Shown here: one piece after another, positions 1 through 7,888 of the stretch | How positions within the stretch are numbered: the first letter of the stretch is position 1 | Layout: each line of letters starts with the position of its first letter | IMG/VR virus record: IMGVR_UViG_3300047201_000052 | Location: 1-23,291 of that record | DNA from: a virus | Reading direction: 5' to 3' (one strand) | Length of the DNA: 23,291 bases | Notes under the pieces: generated by a model | The model's database searches: none | What the model saw: only the letters and a program-made list of their open reading frames with translations | Told to the model about the DNA's origin: nothing | Program-made: the position numbers and the translations under genes

Positions 1-3000
1 CCATTCCTCCAAAGTAATCACTTCTAAAACTACCTCCGCCTCCTCCAGATTGATATCCCAGATCTCCTTGCTCACCCCAATCATCAATATTTCCTCCTAA
101 TCCTCCAGAAGGATTTAAACCACCAGTTCCACCAGCTCCACCAGAATAACGAGTATTATATACTCCAGCCGCACCTCCACCGCCACCTCCACCAAATCCA
201 TTAGATTGACTTCCTCCAGCTCCACCATAAGTTGTATTACCATTAGTAGTAGCATAACCACCATTTCCACCACCTCCTCCATTTGCAACTCCCGGACCAA
301 TAATTCCATTCCAAGTAGTTTTAACTTGACTTCCATAATCAAAAGGATTATAACTTCCATCAATTCTAATTGTTCCAGCAATTGTAGCATTTCCTATGCA
401 AGAAATCCATAATGTAGAAGCCTGAGTAACTGAACTATCTAATCTAATTGTTGTTCCTGCACCTATATTCATAGAATTAAAATTATATTCTCTATCTGGA
501 AAAAGATAAAGTGTATTTCCTGAAACATTATAATCTACTCCTACTGTTAAATTTCCATAAGTTTTTGTTGTAGTTGTGAAAACTAATGTCCCATCATTAT
601 CATCTTGAGGAATTTGTGCTCCTCTTTGAACTCTAAAATTTAATTCTGTTAAATCTGCTAATGCAGGTAAAGAACTTGTTGAAACTCCAATATTAAAATT
701 CGTGCTTGCAGTCCCATCATCTATACCCAATTCTCCAAGAATAAAACTATCTTCTTCTGTGATAGAACTTGCTGTCAATCTACTTGATGTTGCAGATGCA
801 GTATAATTCCATAAATCTGTATCAAAAGAACTATCTGGTTTGTCATAACTTTCTTGCCCTCCAGCATTTTCAAATTTAATATTTGCCCATTTTCCTCTTC
901 CTATTGAGTCAATTGTATCTGTAATATCTAAATCGGTTTGATCAGTTGTATAAGGATTAATTACTAAATATTGAGAGCTTGTAGCAGGAATATCATCCCA
1001 AGGCGTTCTTAAATATAATACATTTGAACTATTTGAATTAATCATTTTGTTTTGTTCTTCACATCTACAAACATAGTTTTGATAACTATTTGTTGTCCAA
1101 GAACTATTTGTATCTGTTAATGTGCTTGTTGTAACACTTGTAGGAAATCCAGAAGTAGAAATATTTTTATAAGTTTCATATCCATATTCTCCAAGTGAAA
1201 TAATTGTATTAGGGTCAAGCAATTCTTCTTCACTAATTTGATAATCTCCATAACTTCTCCATCCTTTTTGTCTGAAATTTAATTTTACATCATTAATTGC
1301 GATTGCTTCATTTGGAACATAAAAAGTTAAATCAAGTGGATGAGCATTATCAAGATTTTCACTTTCTGCAATAGCATAAATATTTGTTGCACCCTGCATA
1401 TATTTTGCCATATTCTGCGCATCTTCTCTACTTTTATTCATCTGTTCTATAAATTCTAATGAACGATTACTTGCTTCAATTTCTAAACTCAAATCTCCAT
1501 AATTGTCTTTATATTCAATTCCTACTATTCTAAAATCTCCTGTAATTCCACTTTCTGCGTCATTGATTGTAATTTTATCTCCAAGATTTAATGAAACATC
1601 TGTCATTGGTTCATTTGGAAGTAATTTTATTCTAATAATCGGCGTCATTCTTTCAAGAAGATAACCAGAAGCAATTAATTCTAATGTCTCTTCGTTAATA
1701 ATAGTTTTATCTATCATAGTATAATCAAGAAGCCCATATTTTTCTATTGAACTATCTGTTTCAGCAGAAGCAACTAAAATATATTTTTCTACATAAACAT
1801 TTTTTTTATGAGGTTTTGCGATTCCTCCGATTTCTCTTGTGCACCCCGTTAAATCATTTCCTGTTTTTCCTGTATAAGTAATTATTTCTTTTGCTATTCT
1901 AATTGTTCCAGAACTTGCAAAAGAACTTGCATCAACTAAACTAATTGTAGTTGAAATAGCAGTTATATCAGCAGACAAAATTGAATAAATTGTTGAAGCA
2001 TTATAAGTTGAAGTGGAGATTTGGTTAATTCCATCTCCATAACCTAATACATCAATATAATTAACTAAATTACTGATATCAACTTCTCTTTCTGTTCTTT
2101 CGCAGTTAGCATTTGTCCCTGCGATATCAAAAGTTTTAACTGATGTTTGATTTCCAACTAAACTTTTAATTCTAAGATAGTCAGTAGCATAATCATCAGA
2201 CTGATAAACTTCCCATTCATAATCAATTGTTTCGCATAATTTTCCAATTGCATTTAATCTATTTGCATATTCATATCTTAAAGTAACATTTCCATAATCA
2301 GAGGTAAATAAACCATCATTTCCTGCATTTATTATCCAAGGAGTTAATCCATTTGTATTAGATGAAATTATTTCTTTTGCTATTGTTTGTGCAGAAATAT
2401 TTGTATATTCAACTCGTTTATCTCCATCTTTAATTAATTCTTTATCAAGAAGTTTAACTTCCATCCCATAACCTTTAGCGGTGCATTCATAAGCAGAAGC
2501 ATATTCAATTGTTTGAATTCTTCCTTTCAGAATTTTTGCAGTTCCTGCAAAGAAAATTATTTCTGCTTGTTCTTTGAAATATGCTTTTTGGGCATCTTGA
2601 ATATCATAAATTTTAACTTCAAATTCACTTATTTGATTTAATTTTTTCTTAACTGTAAAATATTCAAAATCTTGAAATTGAACCCAATTCCCAGCATTCT
2701 TTACCCAAAAAATATCTCTGTTTGCTGTTCCAGAAATTCCTCCACTTAAAATAACAGATTTATCTTCTAATAAAGTCAGACTATCTGAAACATTAATATT
2801 ATGGGTTTCGGTTCCTGATGCTGTTCCATAAATTGCAAAAAGATGATCCCCCGAACCTGTTCCCCATGTTCCTCCTAATTTAGTCCATCTTTCTCCTCCT
2901 GCATATTCATCAGAAGAAGTTCTGCAATACCAAGAAGTATAATTAGAATCATCTGCTCCTGTATTTTCTGCTACAATATAATATTCTGAACTTGCAGTTA

Positions 3001-3274
3001 AAGTCGCTGGGCTCATAGACATAGTATAAAAATTTGCTGCTCCGCCAGTAGAAGAACCAGTTGATAATGATGAACCTACTAAAGAAGGTCTTATAGAAAA
3101 AACTAAAGGTGTTGCTGGAGAACCAACATTCCATAATTTTGCAGAAAGAGTAGTAATAGTAAAATTTTCATTAGACCCAATTGTTCCAATTACTATTCTT
3201 TGGGCTCGTAATCTATCTGCATAAATCTCTCCAACAGTTGTTGAAGAGGAAGTCATATATTCATATAAAGTCAT
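1..3274 (-). CDS. Tail hub / adhesin protein, glycine-rich C-terminus (partial)
   Basis: This frame starts at the ATG at 3274, three bases after the previous stop, and stays open for 1091 codons to the window edge, so the C-terminus is missing. Residues about 20-150 read as a beta-sandwich resembling 'choice-of-anchor R' domains (SAKLWNVGSPAT, SSEYYIVAENT, DHLFAIYG). Residues about 190-430 resemble siphovirus tail-hub proteins (FEVKIYD, KGRIQTIEY, YECTAKGYGMEVKLLDKEL). Residues about 432-483 are a small inserted beta-domain common in phage tail proteins (ITAISTTISLVDASSF, IITYTGKTGNDLTGCTRE). Later segments look fibre-like, and the last roughly 100 residues are very glycine-rich (NGGGGGNGGYA, GFGGGGGGGAAG). 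The position after tape measure and distal-tail candidate fits a hub with an attached receptor-binding region. The hub assignment is from remembered family patterns; the glycine-rich end is seen directly. Confidence 0.75.
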   Translation of the reverse strand, partial: MTLYEYMTSSSTTVGEIYADRLRAQRIVIGTIGSNENFTITTLSAKLWNVGSPATPLVFSIRPSLVGSSLSTGSSTGGAANFYTMSMSPATLTASSEYYIVAENTGADDSNYTSWYCRTSSDEYAGGERWTKLGGTWGTGSGDHLFAIYGTASGTETHNINVSDSLTLLEDKSVILSGGISGTANRDIFWVKNAGNWVQFQDFEYFTVKKKLNQISEFEVKIYDIQDAQKAYFKEQAEIIFFAGTAKILKGRIQTIEYASAYECTAKGYGMEVKLLDKELIKDGDKRVEYTNISAQTIAKEIISSNTNGLTPWIINAGNDGLFTSDYGNVTLRYEYANRLNAIGKLCETIDYEWEVYQSDDYATDYLRIKSLVGNQTSVKTFDIAGTNANCERTEREVDISNLVNYIDVLGYGDGINQISTSTYNASTIYSILSADITAISTTISLVDASSFASSGTIRIAKEIITYTGKTGNDLTGCTREIGGIAKPHKKNVYVEKYILVASAETDSSIEKYGLLDYTMIDKTIINEETLELIASGYLLERMTPIIRIKLLPNEPMTDVSLNLGDKITINDAESGITGDFRIVGIEYKDNYGDLSLEIEASNRSLEFIEQMNKSREDAQNMAKYMQGATNIYAIAESENLDNAHPLDLTFYVPNEAIAINDVKLNFRQKGWRSYGDYQISEEELLDPNTIISLGEYGYETYKNISTSGFPTSVTTSTLTDTNSSWTTNSYQNYVCRCEEQNKMINSNSSNVLYLRTPWDDIPATSSQYLVINPYTTDQTDLDITDTIDSIGRGKWANIKFENAGGQESYDKPDSSFDTDLWNYTASATSSRLTASSITEEDSFILGELGIDDGTASTNFNIGVSTSSLPALADLTELNFRVQRGAQIPQDDNDGTLVFTTTTKTYGNLTVGVDYNVSGNTLYLFPDREYNFNSMNIGAGTTIRLDSSVTQASTLWISCIGNATIAGTIRIDGSYNPFDYGSQVKTTWNGIIGPGVANGGGGGNGGYATTNGNTTYGGAGGSQSNGFGGGGGGGAAGVYNTRYSGGAGGTGGLNPSGGLGGNIDDWGEQGDLGYQSGGGGGSFRSDYFGGM

Positions 3275-3277
3275 GGT

Positions 3278-3784
3278 TTATCTTTCGTCTCCTAAATAAA
3301 ACGAACAGTCTACCTCTATTCTTGCAATCCCTTTACTTGAAACTGTATTGATAGTTTTTCCGGGATAAGGAACTGCAATAAAATTTACTTCTTCTAAATA
3401 TGCTGCGGCATTTCCACTTGCCGTTGTGCTTGAAAAAGTCAGATTTTCTATTCCTAATGTTGTTAATGGCCCACCAGACGAACTCATAGCCCTTAATTGC
3501 CAAGCCTTATTCCAAGCAGATAATGCACTTGTTGTTCCACTATCTTCTATCCATCCTCTTATTTTGATTGTATCTTCAATTCTTTTTGTATCTACAACAT
3601 AATTCTTTCCTAAATCAGAAGCACTTGTAGTTTGAGAAGTTTTACTTTGAGGAATTGGAATTTTAATTAAACTTTTTTTTGTATTTACTGTAATATTATT
3701 TGCTCCACTAAATGTTATTGTTACATCCCCACTTCCCGTATATCTTATGCTTGATGGAATTGTTTTTCGTATTAATATTGCCAT
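3278..3784 (-). CDS. Probable distal tail / tail-tip protein
   Basis: The product is 168 residues, begins MAILIRKTIPSS and is rich in Ser/Thr and beta-strand-like stretches, with no membrane segment. A strong AGGAGG site lies 11 bases before the ATG. It sits between the tape measure and the large hub protein, the usual place of the distal tail (Dit) protein in siphoviruses, and its stop is three bases before the hub start. The segment DTKRIEDTIKIRGWIED followed by a Trp-containing helix and a glycine-rich turn resembles small structural proteins of tailed viruses that define the plane of the tail tip. I recognise no definite family, so the role rests mainly on gene order. A further tail-tube or baseplate wedge component is the main alternative. 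Confidence 0.55.
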   Translation of the reverse strand: MAILIRKTIPSSIRYTGSGDVTITFSGANNITVNTKKSLIKIPIPQSKTSQTTSASDLGKNYVVDTKRIEDTIKIRGWIEDSGTTSALSAWNKAWQLRAMSSSGGPLTTLGIENLTFSSTTASGNAAAYLEEVNFIAVPYPGKTINTVSSKGIARIEVDCSFYLGDER

Positions 3785-3795
3785 ATTTTTATAAA

Positions 3796-3801
3796 CCTCC
3801 T
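3796..3801 (-). promoter_or_regulatory. Shine-Dalgarno site AGGAGG of the distal-tail candidate
   Basis: AGGAGG lies 11 bases before the ATG at 3784. A TATA-like TATAAATA also lies just upstream (3813 to 3806). If that box were used in archaeal fashion, transcription would begin close to the ATG and leave out this site, so only one of the two signals may be active. Confidence 0.5.
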
Positions 3802-3818
3802 GTGATATTTATATCTTT

Positions 3819-5546
3819 TCATATTGATCCTCTTGTCTTTAGAAGGCGCTCGAAATCTCTTGCCCAATAACTGTTTAATTCATTTGCTAATTCTCTTACA
3901 TCATAAGAACTTGAAACATTTGCGTTTATATTTGCAGTTGGGGAAAATATAACTGTTTGAGTTCCTGTTTCATTTCTTGGAGTTACATACTCTCCTTTAT
4001 GAAGCAATGCTAATCCTGTTTCAGGAACATAACCTCCTGTTTGGAAACTTGGCATTTTCCAACTAATTTTCTTTCCACTTATTTTTATACCAGTAATACT
4101 TTCAAACAATCCTCCAATTAATTCCTTTAATCCTTGAGCAACTCCTTTGGCAATATAATATGCGAATTTTATTCCTAATTTTATTAAAGGAATTGCATTT
4201 TGTCCAATCCATTTTCCTAAGGCAGTAAGAACTTCTTCAAGAGCATTTCCTATTTCATCAGCATTATTAATAATTCCAGTTAAAATAGTATCTAAAATTT
4301 TTATTCCAAAATTTACTATTTTTGGAGTATTTTCTTTTAAAAAAGTTCCAATTCCATCAATTATTTTAGTAATTGCTTCAGAGATTTTATCTACATTATT
4401 GATAATTCCATCAATTATAGAACTTAAAATTTTCCATCCTTCTTCAATAAATCTTGGTAGATTTTCTACTATATAATTTATTGCTTTATTTAAAAATTCA
4501 GATAAAGCATCAATAAAAGCAGGTATTTTTGTTTTAACAATTTCAACAACATAATCAAATGCAATTTTAAAATATTCTTTAAATTTGTCCCACACGATGG
4601 GAGCATATTTTTTAATAATCTCAAAAAATGAAACTAATTTATCCTTTATTTTATCAAACATTTCTCCAGAAATTCCAAAAGCAGTTACTTTATTTTTTAA
4701 ATTATCCATCGCATCTTGTGATTTAAATAATGAAGCAATAAAAGCCGCTAAAACTCCTCCAACTAATAAAAATAATATCCCTCCCCATCCACTAAAAACC
4801 ATCATTAATCCCATAACAGCAAGAACAACTTGCCCTACAACTAACATAATTTTTCCAGCAATTGCAAAAAATAAAACAAATCCTCCGATTGCTAATTTAA
4901 TCCCTTCTGGTAAATTCATAAATGCATCTAAAAGAGTATATATTATTGGAGTAATTAATTCCATAATTGGCAATAAAACAATTGTCCATGCCGTACTTAA
5001 CATATCAGTAACTCCAAATAATGTTAATTGAGATTTGACTAATCCTCCAAATGCTCTATCCAAAGCCATTCCTGCAAACATAATTGAAAGATATTCAAAT
5101 TTAAATCTTCTATGTTGAATTGTTGCTAATTTTACTGCTTGTCCATAAGTATAGTGCTGTTTTGTAAGTTTATCTATAATTGTTCCTTGTCGTGTAAATG
5201 CCATAAAATTTTGATCCATCCAATTTGTAAATTGTTTCGTAGATAATCCAGAAATTCCTAATGCTTCATTAAATTGATTAAAATAATCTCCTATTTGAAC
5301 AATAGGAGTTTGTAATTGCCCAAATCCTTTAGCTAAATCACCAATAATTGGATCTATTTGAATTAATTCTTTTCCTAATCCTTTAACACTAACTTTTATT
5401 TTATCAACTTCTTTAAGATCCATTCCCTTTAAATCTATTTTGGGAAGATTTACTTGTAATTGAGAAAGAGATTTTGCAATTCCATTTATCTTTTCTGTTG
5501 CTGCATCTATTGCACTAATTCTAATTGTTATTTCTTCTTGTGCCAT
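3819..5546 (-). CDS. Tail tape measure protein
   Basis: This 575-residue protein sets tail length and is expelled with the DNA. It starts one base after the stop of the second chaperone frame, so translation is probably coupled. The N-terminus is helical (DAATEKINGIAKSLSQL). Residues about 185-275 are strongly hydrophobic, with several possible membrane segments (FVLFFAIAGKIMLVVG, GILFLLVGGVLAAFIA), as is common in tape measures that meet the host membrane. Residues 362-405, 406-449 and from 450 on form imperfect repeats of 44 residues (GWKILSSIIDGIINN, GIKILDTILTGIINN). The C-terminal FQTGGYVPETGLALLHKGEYV is a motif I know from many tape measures. At the usual 1.5 angstrom per residue the tail would be about 85 nm. 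No lytic domain is visible. Confidence 0.9.
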   Translation of the reverse strand: MAQEEITIRISAIDAATEKINGIAKSLSQLQVNLPKIDLKGMDLKEVDKIKVSVKGLGKELIQIDPIIGDLAKGFGQLQTPIVQIGDYFNQFNEALGISGLSTKQFTNWMDQNFMAFTRQGTIIDKLTKQHYTYGQAVKLATIQHRRFKFEYLSIMFAGMALDRAFGGLVKSQLTLFGVTDMLSTAWTIVLLPIMELITPIIYTLLDAFMNLPEGIKLAIGGFVLFFAIAGKIMLVVGQVVLAVMGLMMVFSGWGGILFLLVGGVLAAFIASLFKSQDAMDNLKNKVTAFGISGEMFDKIKDKLVSFFEIIKKYAPIVWDKFKEYFKIAFDYVVEIVKTKIPAFIDALSEFLNKAINYIVENLPRFIEEGWKILSSIIDGIINNVDKISEAITKIIDGIGTFLKENTPKIVNFGIKILDTILTGIINNADEIGNALEEVLTALGKWIGQNAIPLIKLGIKFAYYIAKGVAQGLKELIGGLFESITGIKISGKKISWKMPSFQTGGYVPETGLALLHKGEYVTPRNETGTQTVIFSPTANINANVSSSYDVRELANELNSYWARDFERLLKTRGSI

Positions 5547-5547
5547 T

Positions 5548-5763
5548 TTATTTTCTTCTTGTTTTCTTCATTTCTTTTTCAGTTTCTTTTTGCTCTTTAT
5601 TCCATCTTTTGATTAATTCTAAAATATCACAAAGAGGCATTTTTTTGATTTCTCTGTAACCTAAATGTAAATCTCTCATTAAAATATACATTAGATTTCC
5701 AACTATCTTATTTGGATTATTATCTCCTTTCTGAATTAAATCCTCAATTGGATGCTGCGACAT
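5548..5763 (-). CDS. Second tail assembly chaperone frame (gpT-like)
   Basis: The 71-residue frame is read from the ATG at 5763 (MSQHPIEDLIQK). It overlaps the first chaperone by 20 bases in the +1 frame and ends one base before the tape measure start. The segment LHLGYREIKKMPLCDILELIKRW resembles the downstream tail-chaperone frames of lambda-like viruses, where a Tyr-x-x-Ile/Val-x-x-Met-Pro stretch is common; the end is a charged Lys/Glu/Arg tail. In many siphoviruses this frame is reached by ribosomal frameshifting from the upstream chaperone. Here the frame is open upstream only as far as a TAA about 40 bases before the ATG, and a weak AGGT precedes the ATG. Independent initiation and frameshift fusion are both possible. 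Confidence 0.65.
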   Translation of the reverse strand: MSQHPIEDLIQKGDNNPNKIVGNLMYILMRDLHLGYREIKKMPLCDILELIKRWNKEQKETEKEMKKTRRK

Positions 5764-6064
5764 TTTGTAAACCTGAAACTTCCACAATTGCTTCCATTAA
5801 ACTTTTTATATTTCTTAAACCAAATTCTTTGATTTCTTCATCACTTGCATCTGGAATTGATTTTTTCAAAATCCGAGTTACAAGTTCTACAATAATTTTT
5901 CCTTTTCTTTCTTTTTCTTCTATTGATATGTTTGTTTGATCTTCTCCTAAAACCATTAAGGAAGGCAAATCATCAATATTAAGAAAGTTTGATTTAAGTT
6001 CAATTTCTACTCCTTCAATTGTGAAAATCTTCGATTTTCCGCATGATGTTGAAAGTTTTGACAT
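5744..6064 (-). CDS. Tail assembly chaperone (gpG-like)
   Basis: The protein has 106 residues and starts six bases after the stop of the preceding small gene. It begins with a beta-rich segment (KIFTIEGVEIELKSNFLNIDDLPSLMVLG), followed by a helical, charged half (RKGKIIVELVTRILKKSIPDASDEEIKEFGLRNIKSLMEAIVEV). This layout and its place directly before the tape measure are typical of the chaperone that coats the tape measure while the tube polymerises. The C-terminal end overlaps the second chaperone frame. Function is inferred from fold pattern and gene order; no enzymatic motif is expected in this family. Confidence 0.7.
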   Translation of the reverse strand: MSKLSTSCGKSKIFTIEGVEIELKSNFLNIDDLPSLMVLGEDQTNISIEEKERKGKIIVELVTRILKKSIPDASDEEIKEFGLRNIKSLMEAIVEVSGLQNVAASN

Positions 6065-6070
6065 TTTATT

Positions 6071-6337
6071 TTATCCGAATGTTCTGAGCTTTTTTTCCTC
6101 CTGCTCTTTTAACTTATTTTTTAAATTATCAATTTGATTTTGCAAAGAAGAAAACAAAGTGAGAATTTCATTATATTGTTTTTTTATTTTCAATAATTCT
6201 GAAATCCCCACCCAATAAATATCACCATAGTCTTCTTTACATAATTTTTTGAATTCCTTGAGGATACCTATCGGTATCTTTGTTACTTTAAAGTTCGTAT
6301 TTACTTGATTTTCTATTTCCTCAATAAATTCTTCCAA
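6071..6337 (-). CDS. Small coiled-coil protein between tail tube and chaperones
   Basis: I do not recognise this protein. The proposed start is the TTG at 6337, preceded by GGTGAGG at five bases and lying seven bases after the tail tube stop; it gives 88 residues. A GTG at 6376 would give 101 residues but lacks a ribosome-binding site and overlaps the tube gene by 32 bases. The middle contains LKEFKKLCKEDYGDIYWVGISELL and the C-terminal half is a predicted coiled coil with heptad spacing (YNEILTLFSSLQNQIDNLKNKLKEQEEKK). The position is right for a tail accessory or chaperone-related protein, but the coiled coil would also suit a small regulator. Confidence 0.55.
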   Translation of the reverse strand: MEEFIEEIENQVNTNFKVTKIPIGILKEFKKLCKEDYGDIYWVGISELLKIKKQYNEILTLFSSLQNQIDNLKNKLKEQEEKKLRTFG

Positions 6338-6344
6338 ATTATCC

Positions 6345-6935
6345 TCACCATTTAGTTGTTGAACTTGTATAAGCACTTAAAGTTGAAAGTGTTCCAGATG
6401 TTGTATCTTTTGACCAAATTCCCCAATTATTAACTCCATCACTATCTTCTTCTGTTGTTTTGAAAGTCATAGTTGCAGTTAAATTATCTCCTGCATCCAT
6501 AGATCCTTCTAAAGATGTAAGATAACAATCTGCCCAAGCTTTTCTGTATGCTTCATTTGATCCTGTAATCGCAGTATTTGCTACTGTAACTCCAGACTGA
6601 TTTGTCCAAAGTAAAATTATTCTGTATTTTCTGTCGTCTGTTGAACTTGTTATAGCCGCACCCGATGCCGACCAAGTAGATGAAGCAGTTTGCCCTGCCG
6701 CTATCCAATCAAAATCTGCATGACTTACGGGTATTCCATCAAAAGTTATTTCCATGTCTTCTTTTGGAGAAATTCTTGTAATCTTTCCTGCAAAAGTATC
6801 TATTCCTTCTACATCTCCAAATCCTCCACTCCAACCCAAGTTTGTTGTTCTTGTTTGTAATGCTACTTCTGATCCTGATAAAGCACTGATACTAATAAAC
6901 GCTTTACTATACCAAACTTTTTTATCCATTGCCAT
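6345..6935 (-). CDS. Major tail (tube) protein
   Basis: The product has 196 residues and polymerises into the tail tube. It is preceded by an AGGAGG site at eight bases, the best ribosome-binding site in the window, as expected for an abundant protein, and by a 100-base spacer holding a possible promoter. The sequence is rich in Ser/Thr/Gly/Trp with alternating strand-like patterns (WSGGFGDVEGIDTFAGKIT, MEITFDGIPV, GSMDAGDNLTATMTFKTTE). The phrase 'DNLTATMTFK' near the end is typical of strands in tube proteins. The gene lies after the neck genes and before the chaperones and tape measure, the standard siphovirus order. No Ig-like decoration domain is seen at the C-terminus. Confidence 0.75.
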   Translation of the reverse strand: MAMDKKVWYSKAFISISALSGSEVALQTRTTNLGWSGGFGDVEGIDTFAGKITRISPKEDMEITFDGIPVSHADFDWIAAGQTASSTWSASGAAITSSTDDRKYRIILLWTNQSGVTVANTAITGSNEAYRKAWADCYLTSLEGSMDAGDNLTATMTFKTTEEDSDGVNNWGIWSKDTTSGTLSTLSAYTSSTTKW

Positions 6936-6943
6936 TTTTTTAT

Positions 6944-6949
6944 CCTCCT
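6944..6949 (-). promoter_or_regulatory. Shine-Dalgarno site AGGAGG of the tail tube gene
   Basis: AGGAGG lies eight bases before the ATG at 6935, an optimal spacing, and selects this ATG over the one two codons later. It is the strongest such site seen here and fits high expression. Confidence 0.75.
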
Positions 6950-6990
6950 GTTTTTATTTACCTATCAAACTCAATTCTTTTCAAAAACAA

Positions 6991-7000
6991 ATTTAAATTA
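6991..7000 (-). promoter_or_regulatory. Possible TATA-type promoter for the tail genes
   Basis: The minus strand reads TAATTTAAAT here, inside the 104-base spacer between the gp10-like gene and the tail tube. An archaeal start site about 25 bases downstream would give a leader of some 35 bases that still includes the AGGAGG site. AT-richness makes chance matches frequent, so this is a candidate only. Confidence 0.35.
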
Positions 7001-7039
7001 TTATGGTAAAATTTATGAAATTCCATTTTCATTTCAATA

Positions 7040-7441
7040 TTAAATTTGTTGATATATTACTGATTGATTTACTTTTTGAATTAATTCGGTTGATATTCTT
7101 TCTAATTCTTTGTTTATTTCTTCTGCAAGTTCTGGTAATTGCCTCATTTCTTGCCCTGTGATTGTTTGATCATTTTTTCTTTTAAAATATCTGTTCCATT
7201 GCGGGCAGTATATCCATTCTAATTCTCTCCCTTCAATTTCTATTTTCAATATATAAAGATGTTGTTCTTGATAAAATTCTCCTATAATAAATAAATCAGA
7301 GAATTTTAATAAAAGTCTTTGTTTTGCTTCTTCTCCAATAAAAAAAATATCACTATCTATACTCATCATTAATCTTACTGCATAATTTCTTAAATTATTT
7401 GCAACTTTCTCTGCTCCCATTACTTCAACTTCAACATTCAT
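7040..7441 (-). CDS. HK97 gp10-like tail completion / head-tail joining protein
   Basis: The start chosen is the ATG at 7441 (MNVEVEVMGAEKVANNL), which overlaps the previous stop as ATGA and has GAGGT seven bases upstream; this gives 133 residues. A longer reading from 7510 is possible in the same frame but would overlap the upstream gene heavily. The opening 'GAEKVANNLRNYAVRLMMSID' followed by a helix with 'GEEAKQRLL' is the usual start of HK97 gp10-family proteins, which join the tail to the neck. The C-terminal half is helical and charged (LPELAEEINKELERISTELIQK). Placement between the neck genes and the tail tube agrees. Confidence 0.6.
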   Translation of the reverse strand: MNVEVEVMGAEKVANNLRNYAVRLMMSIDSDIFFIGEEAKQRLLLKFSDLFIIGEFYQEQHLYILKIEIEGRELEWIYCPQWNRYFKRKNDQTITGQEMRQLPELAEEINKELERISTELIQKVNQSVIYQQI

Positions 7442-7875
7442 ATTCTTGACCTCGCAACAATATTTATATTTCTGAATAATATTTTCTTTCCATTTCTGTC
7501 TAAATCCCAACTAAAAGGGCTTGATTCTAAATTTATAATTTGAAAATCTGTAAGTTTAGTTTCATCTTTTAAATTTTCAAAGAGAGTATCTGAAATATTA
7601 TCTATATCTGTGCTTTCTGAAGAATAAATACTTATTAAAACTCTAAATATTTTTTGAGAAATTCTTACATCAAAAGAAGGTTTATTTTCTCCTATATTCA
7701 TTGTTAGAATAATAAATGGATAACCATCAAAACCTTTTTCATTAATATTAGGCATAGAACTGTGTATCCAATTTGCTTTAAATCTTCCTCGAGGATCTAA
7801 TCCAGAAATTCCATTTAAGAAAGATTTAACTGCGCTGTATGAATTTGTGAAAAGCGTTTCATTTGTTATTGCCAT
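7438..7875 (-). CDS. Neck / tail terminator-like protein
   Basis: The 145-residue product starts 13 bases after the head-tail connector stop. It has an alpha/beta appearance: an N-terminal helix (YSAVKSFLNGI), a central strand pair with YPFIILTMNIGENKPSFDV and FRVLISIYSS, a helix (DIDNISDTLFENLKD) and C-terminal strands (KILFRNINIVARSRI). This order matches tail terminator or minor-tail proteins of the lambda gpU/HK97 gp type, which cap the tail before joining the head. No single diagnostic motif is present, so the assignment rests on predicted architecture and on its place between the connector and gp10-like genes. Confidence 0.5.
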   Translation of the reverse strand: MAITNETLFTNSYSAVKSFLNGISGLDPRGRFKANWIHSSMPNINEKGFDGYPFIILTMNIGENKPSFDVRISQKIFRVLISIYSSESTDIDNISDTLFENLKDETKLTDFQIINLESSPFSWDLDRNGKKILFRNINIVARSRI

Positions 7876-7888
7876 TTTCTCTTCGAGA

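Noticed and set aside
115-412. Overlapping open frames on both strands (91 and 68 residues) at the left edge
   Set aside because: Both are shadows of the glycine-rich end of the large tail protein; the repeated GGT/GGA codons produce low-complexity reading frames, and neither looks like a protein.
3121-3190. Possible frameshift near the start of the large tail protein
   Set aside because: Re-reading the bases against the neighbouring frame showed continuous sense coding (IGSNENFTITTLSAKLW), so the frame is intact.
4585-5031. 148-residue plus-strand open frame
   Set aside because: It lies opposite the hydrophobic part of the tape measure, has no start signal and reads as low-complexity Asn/Thr/Ile/Pro.
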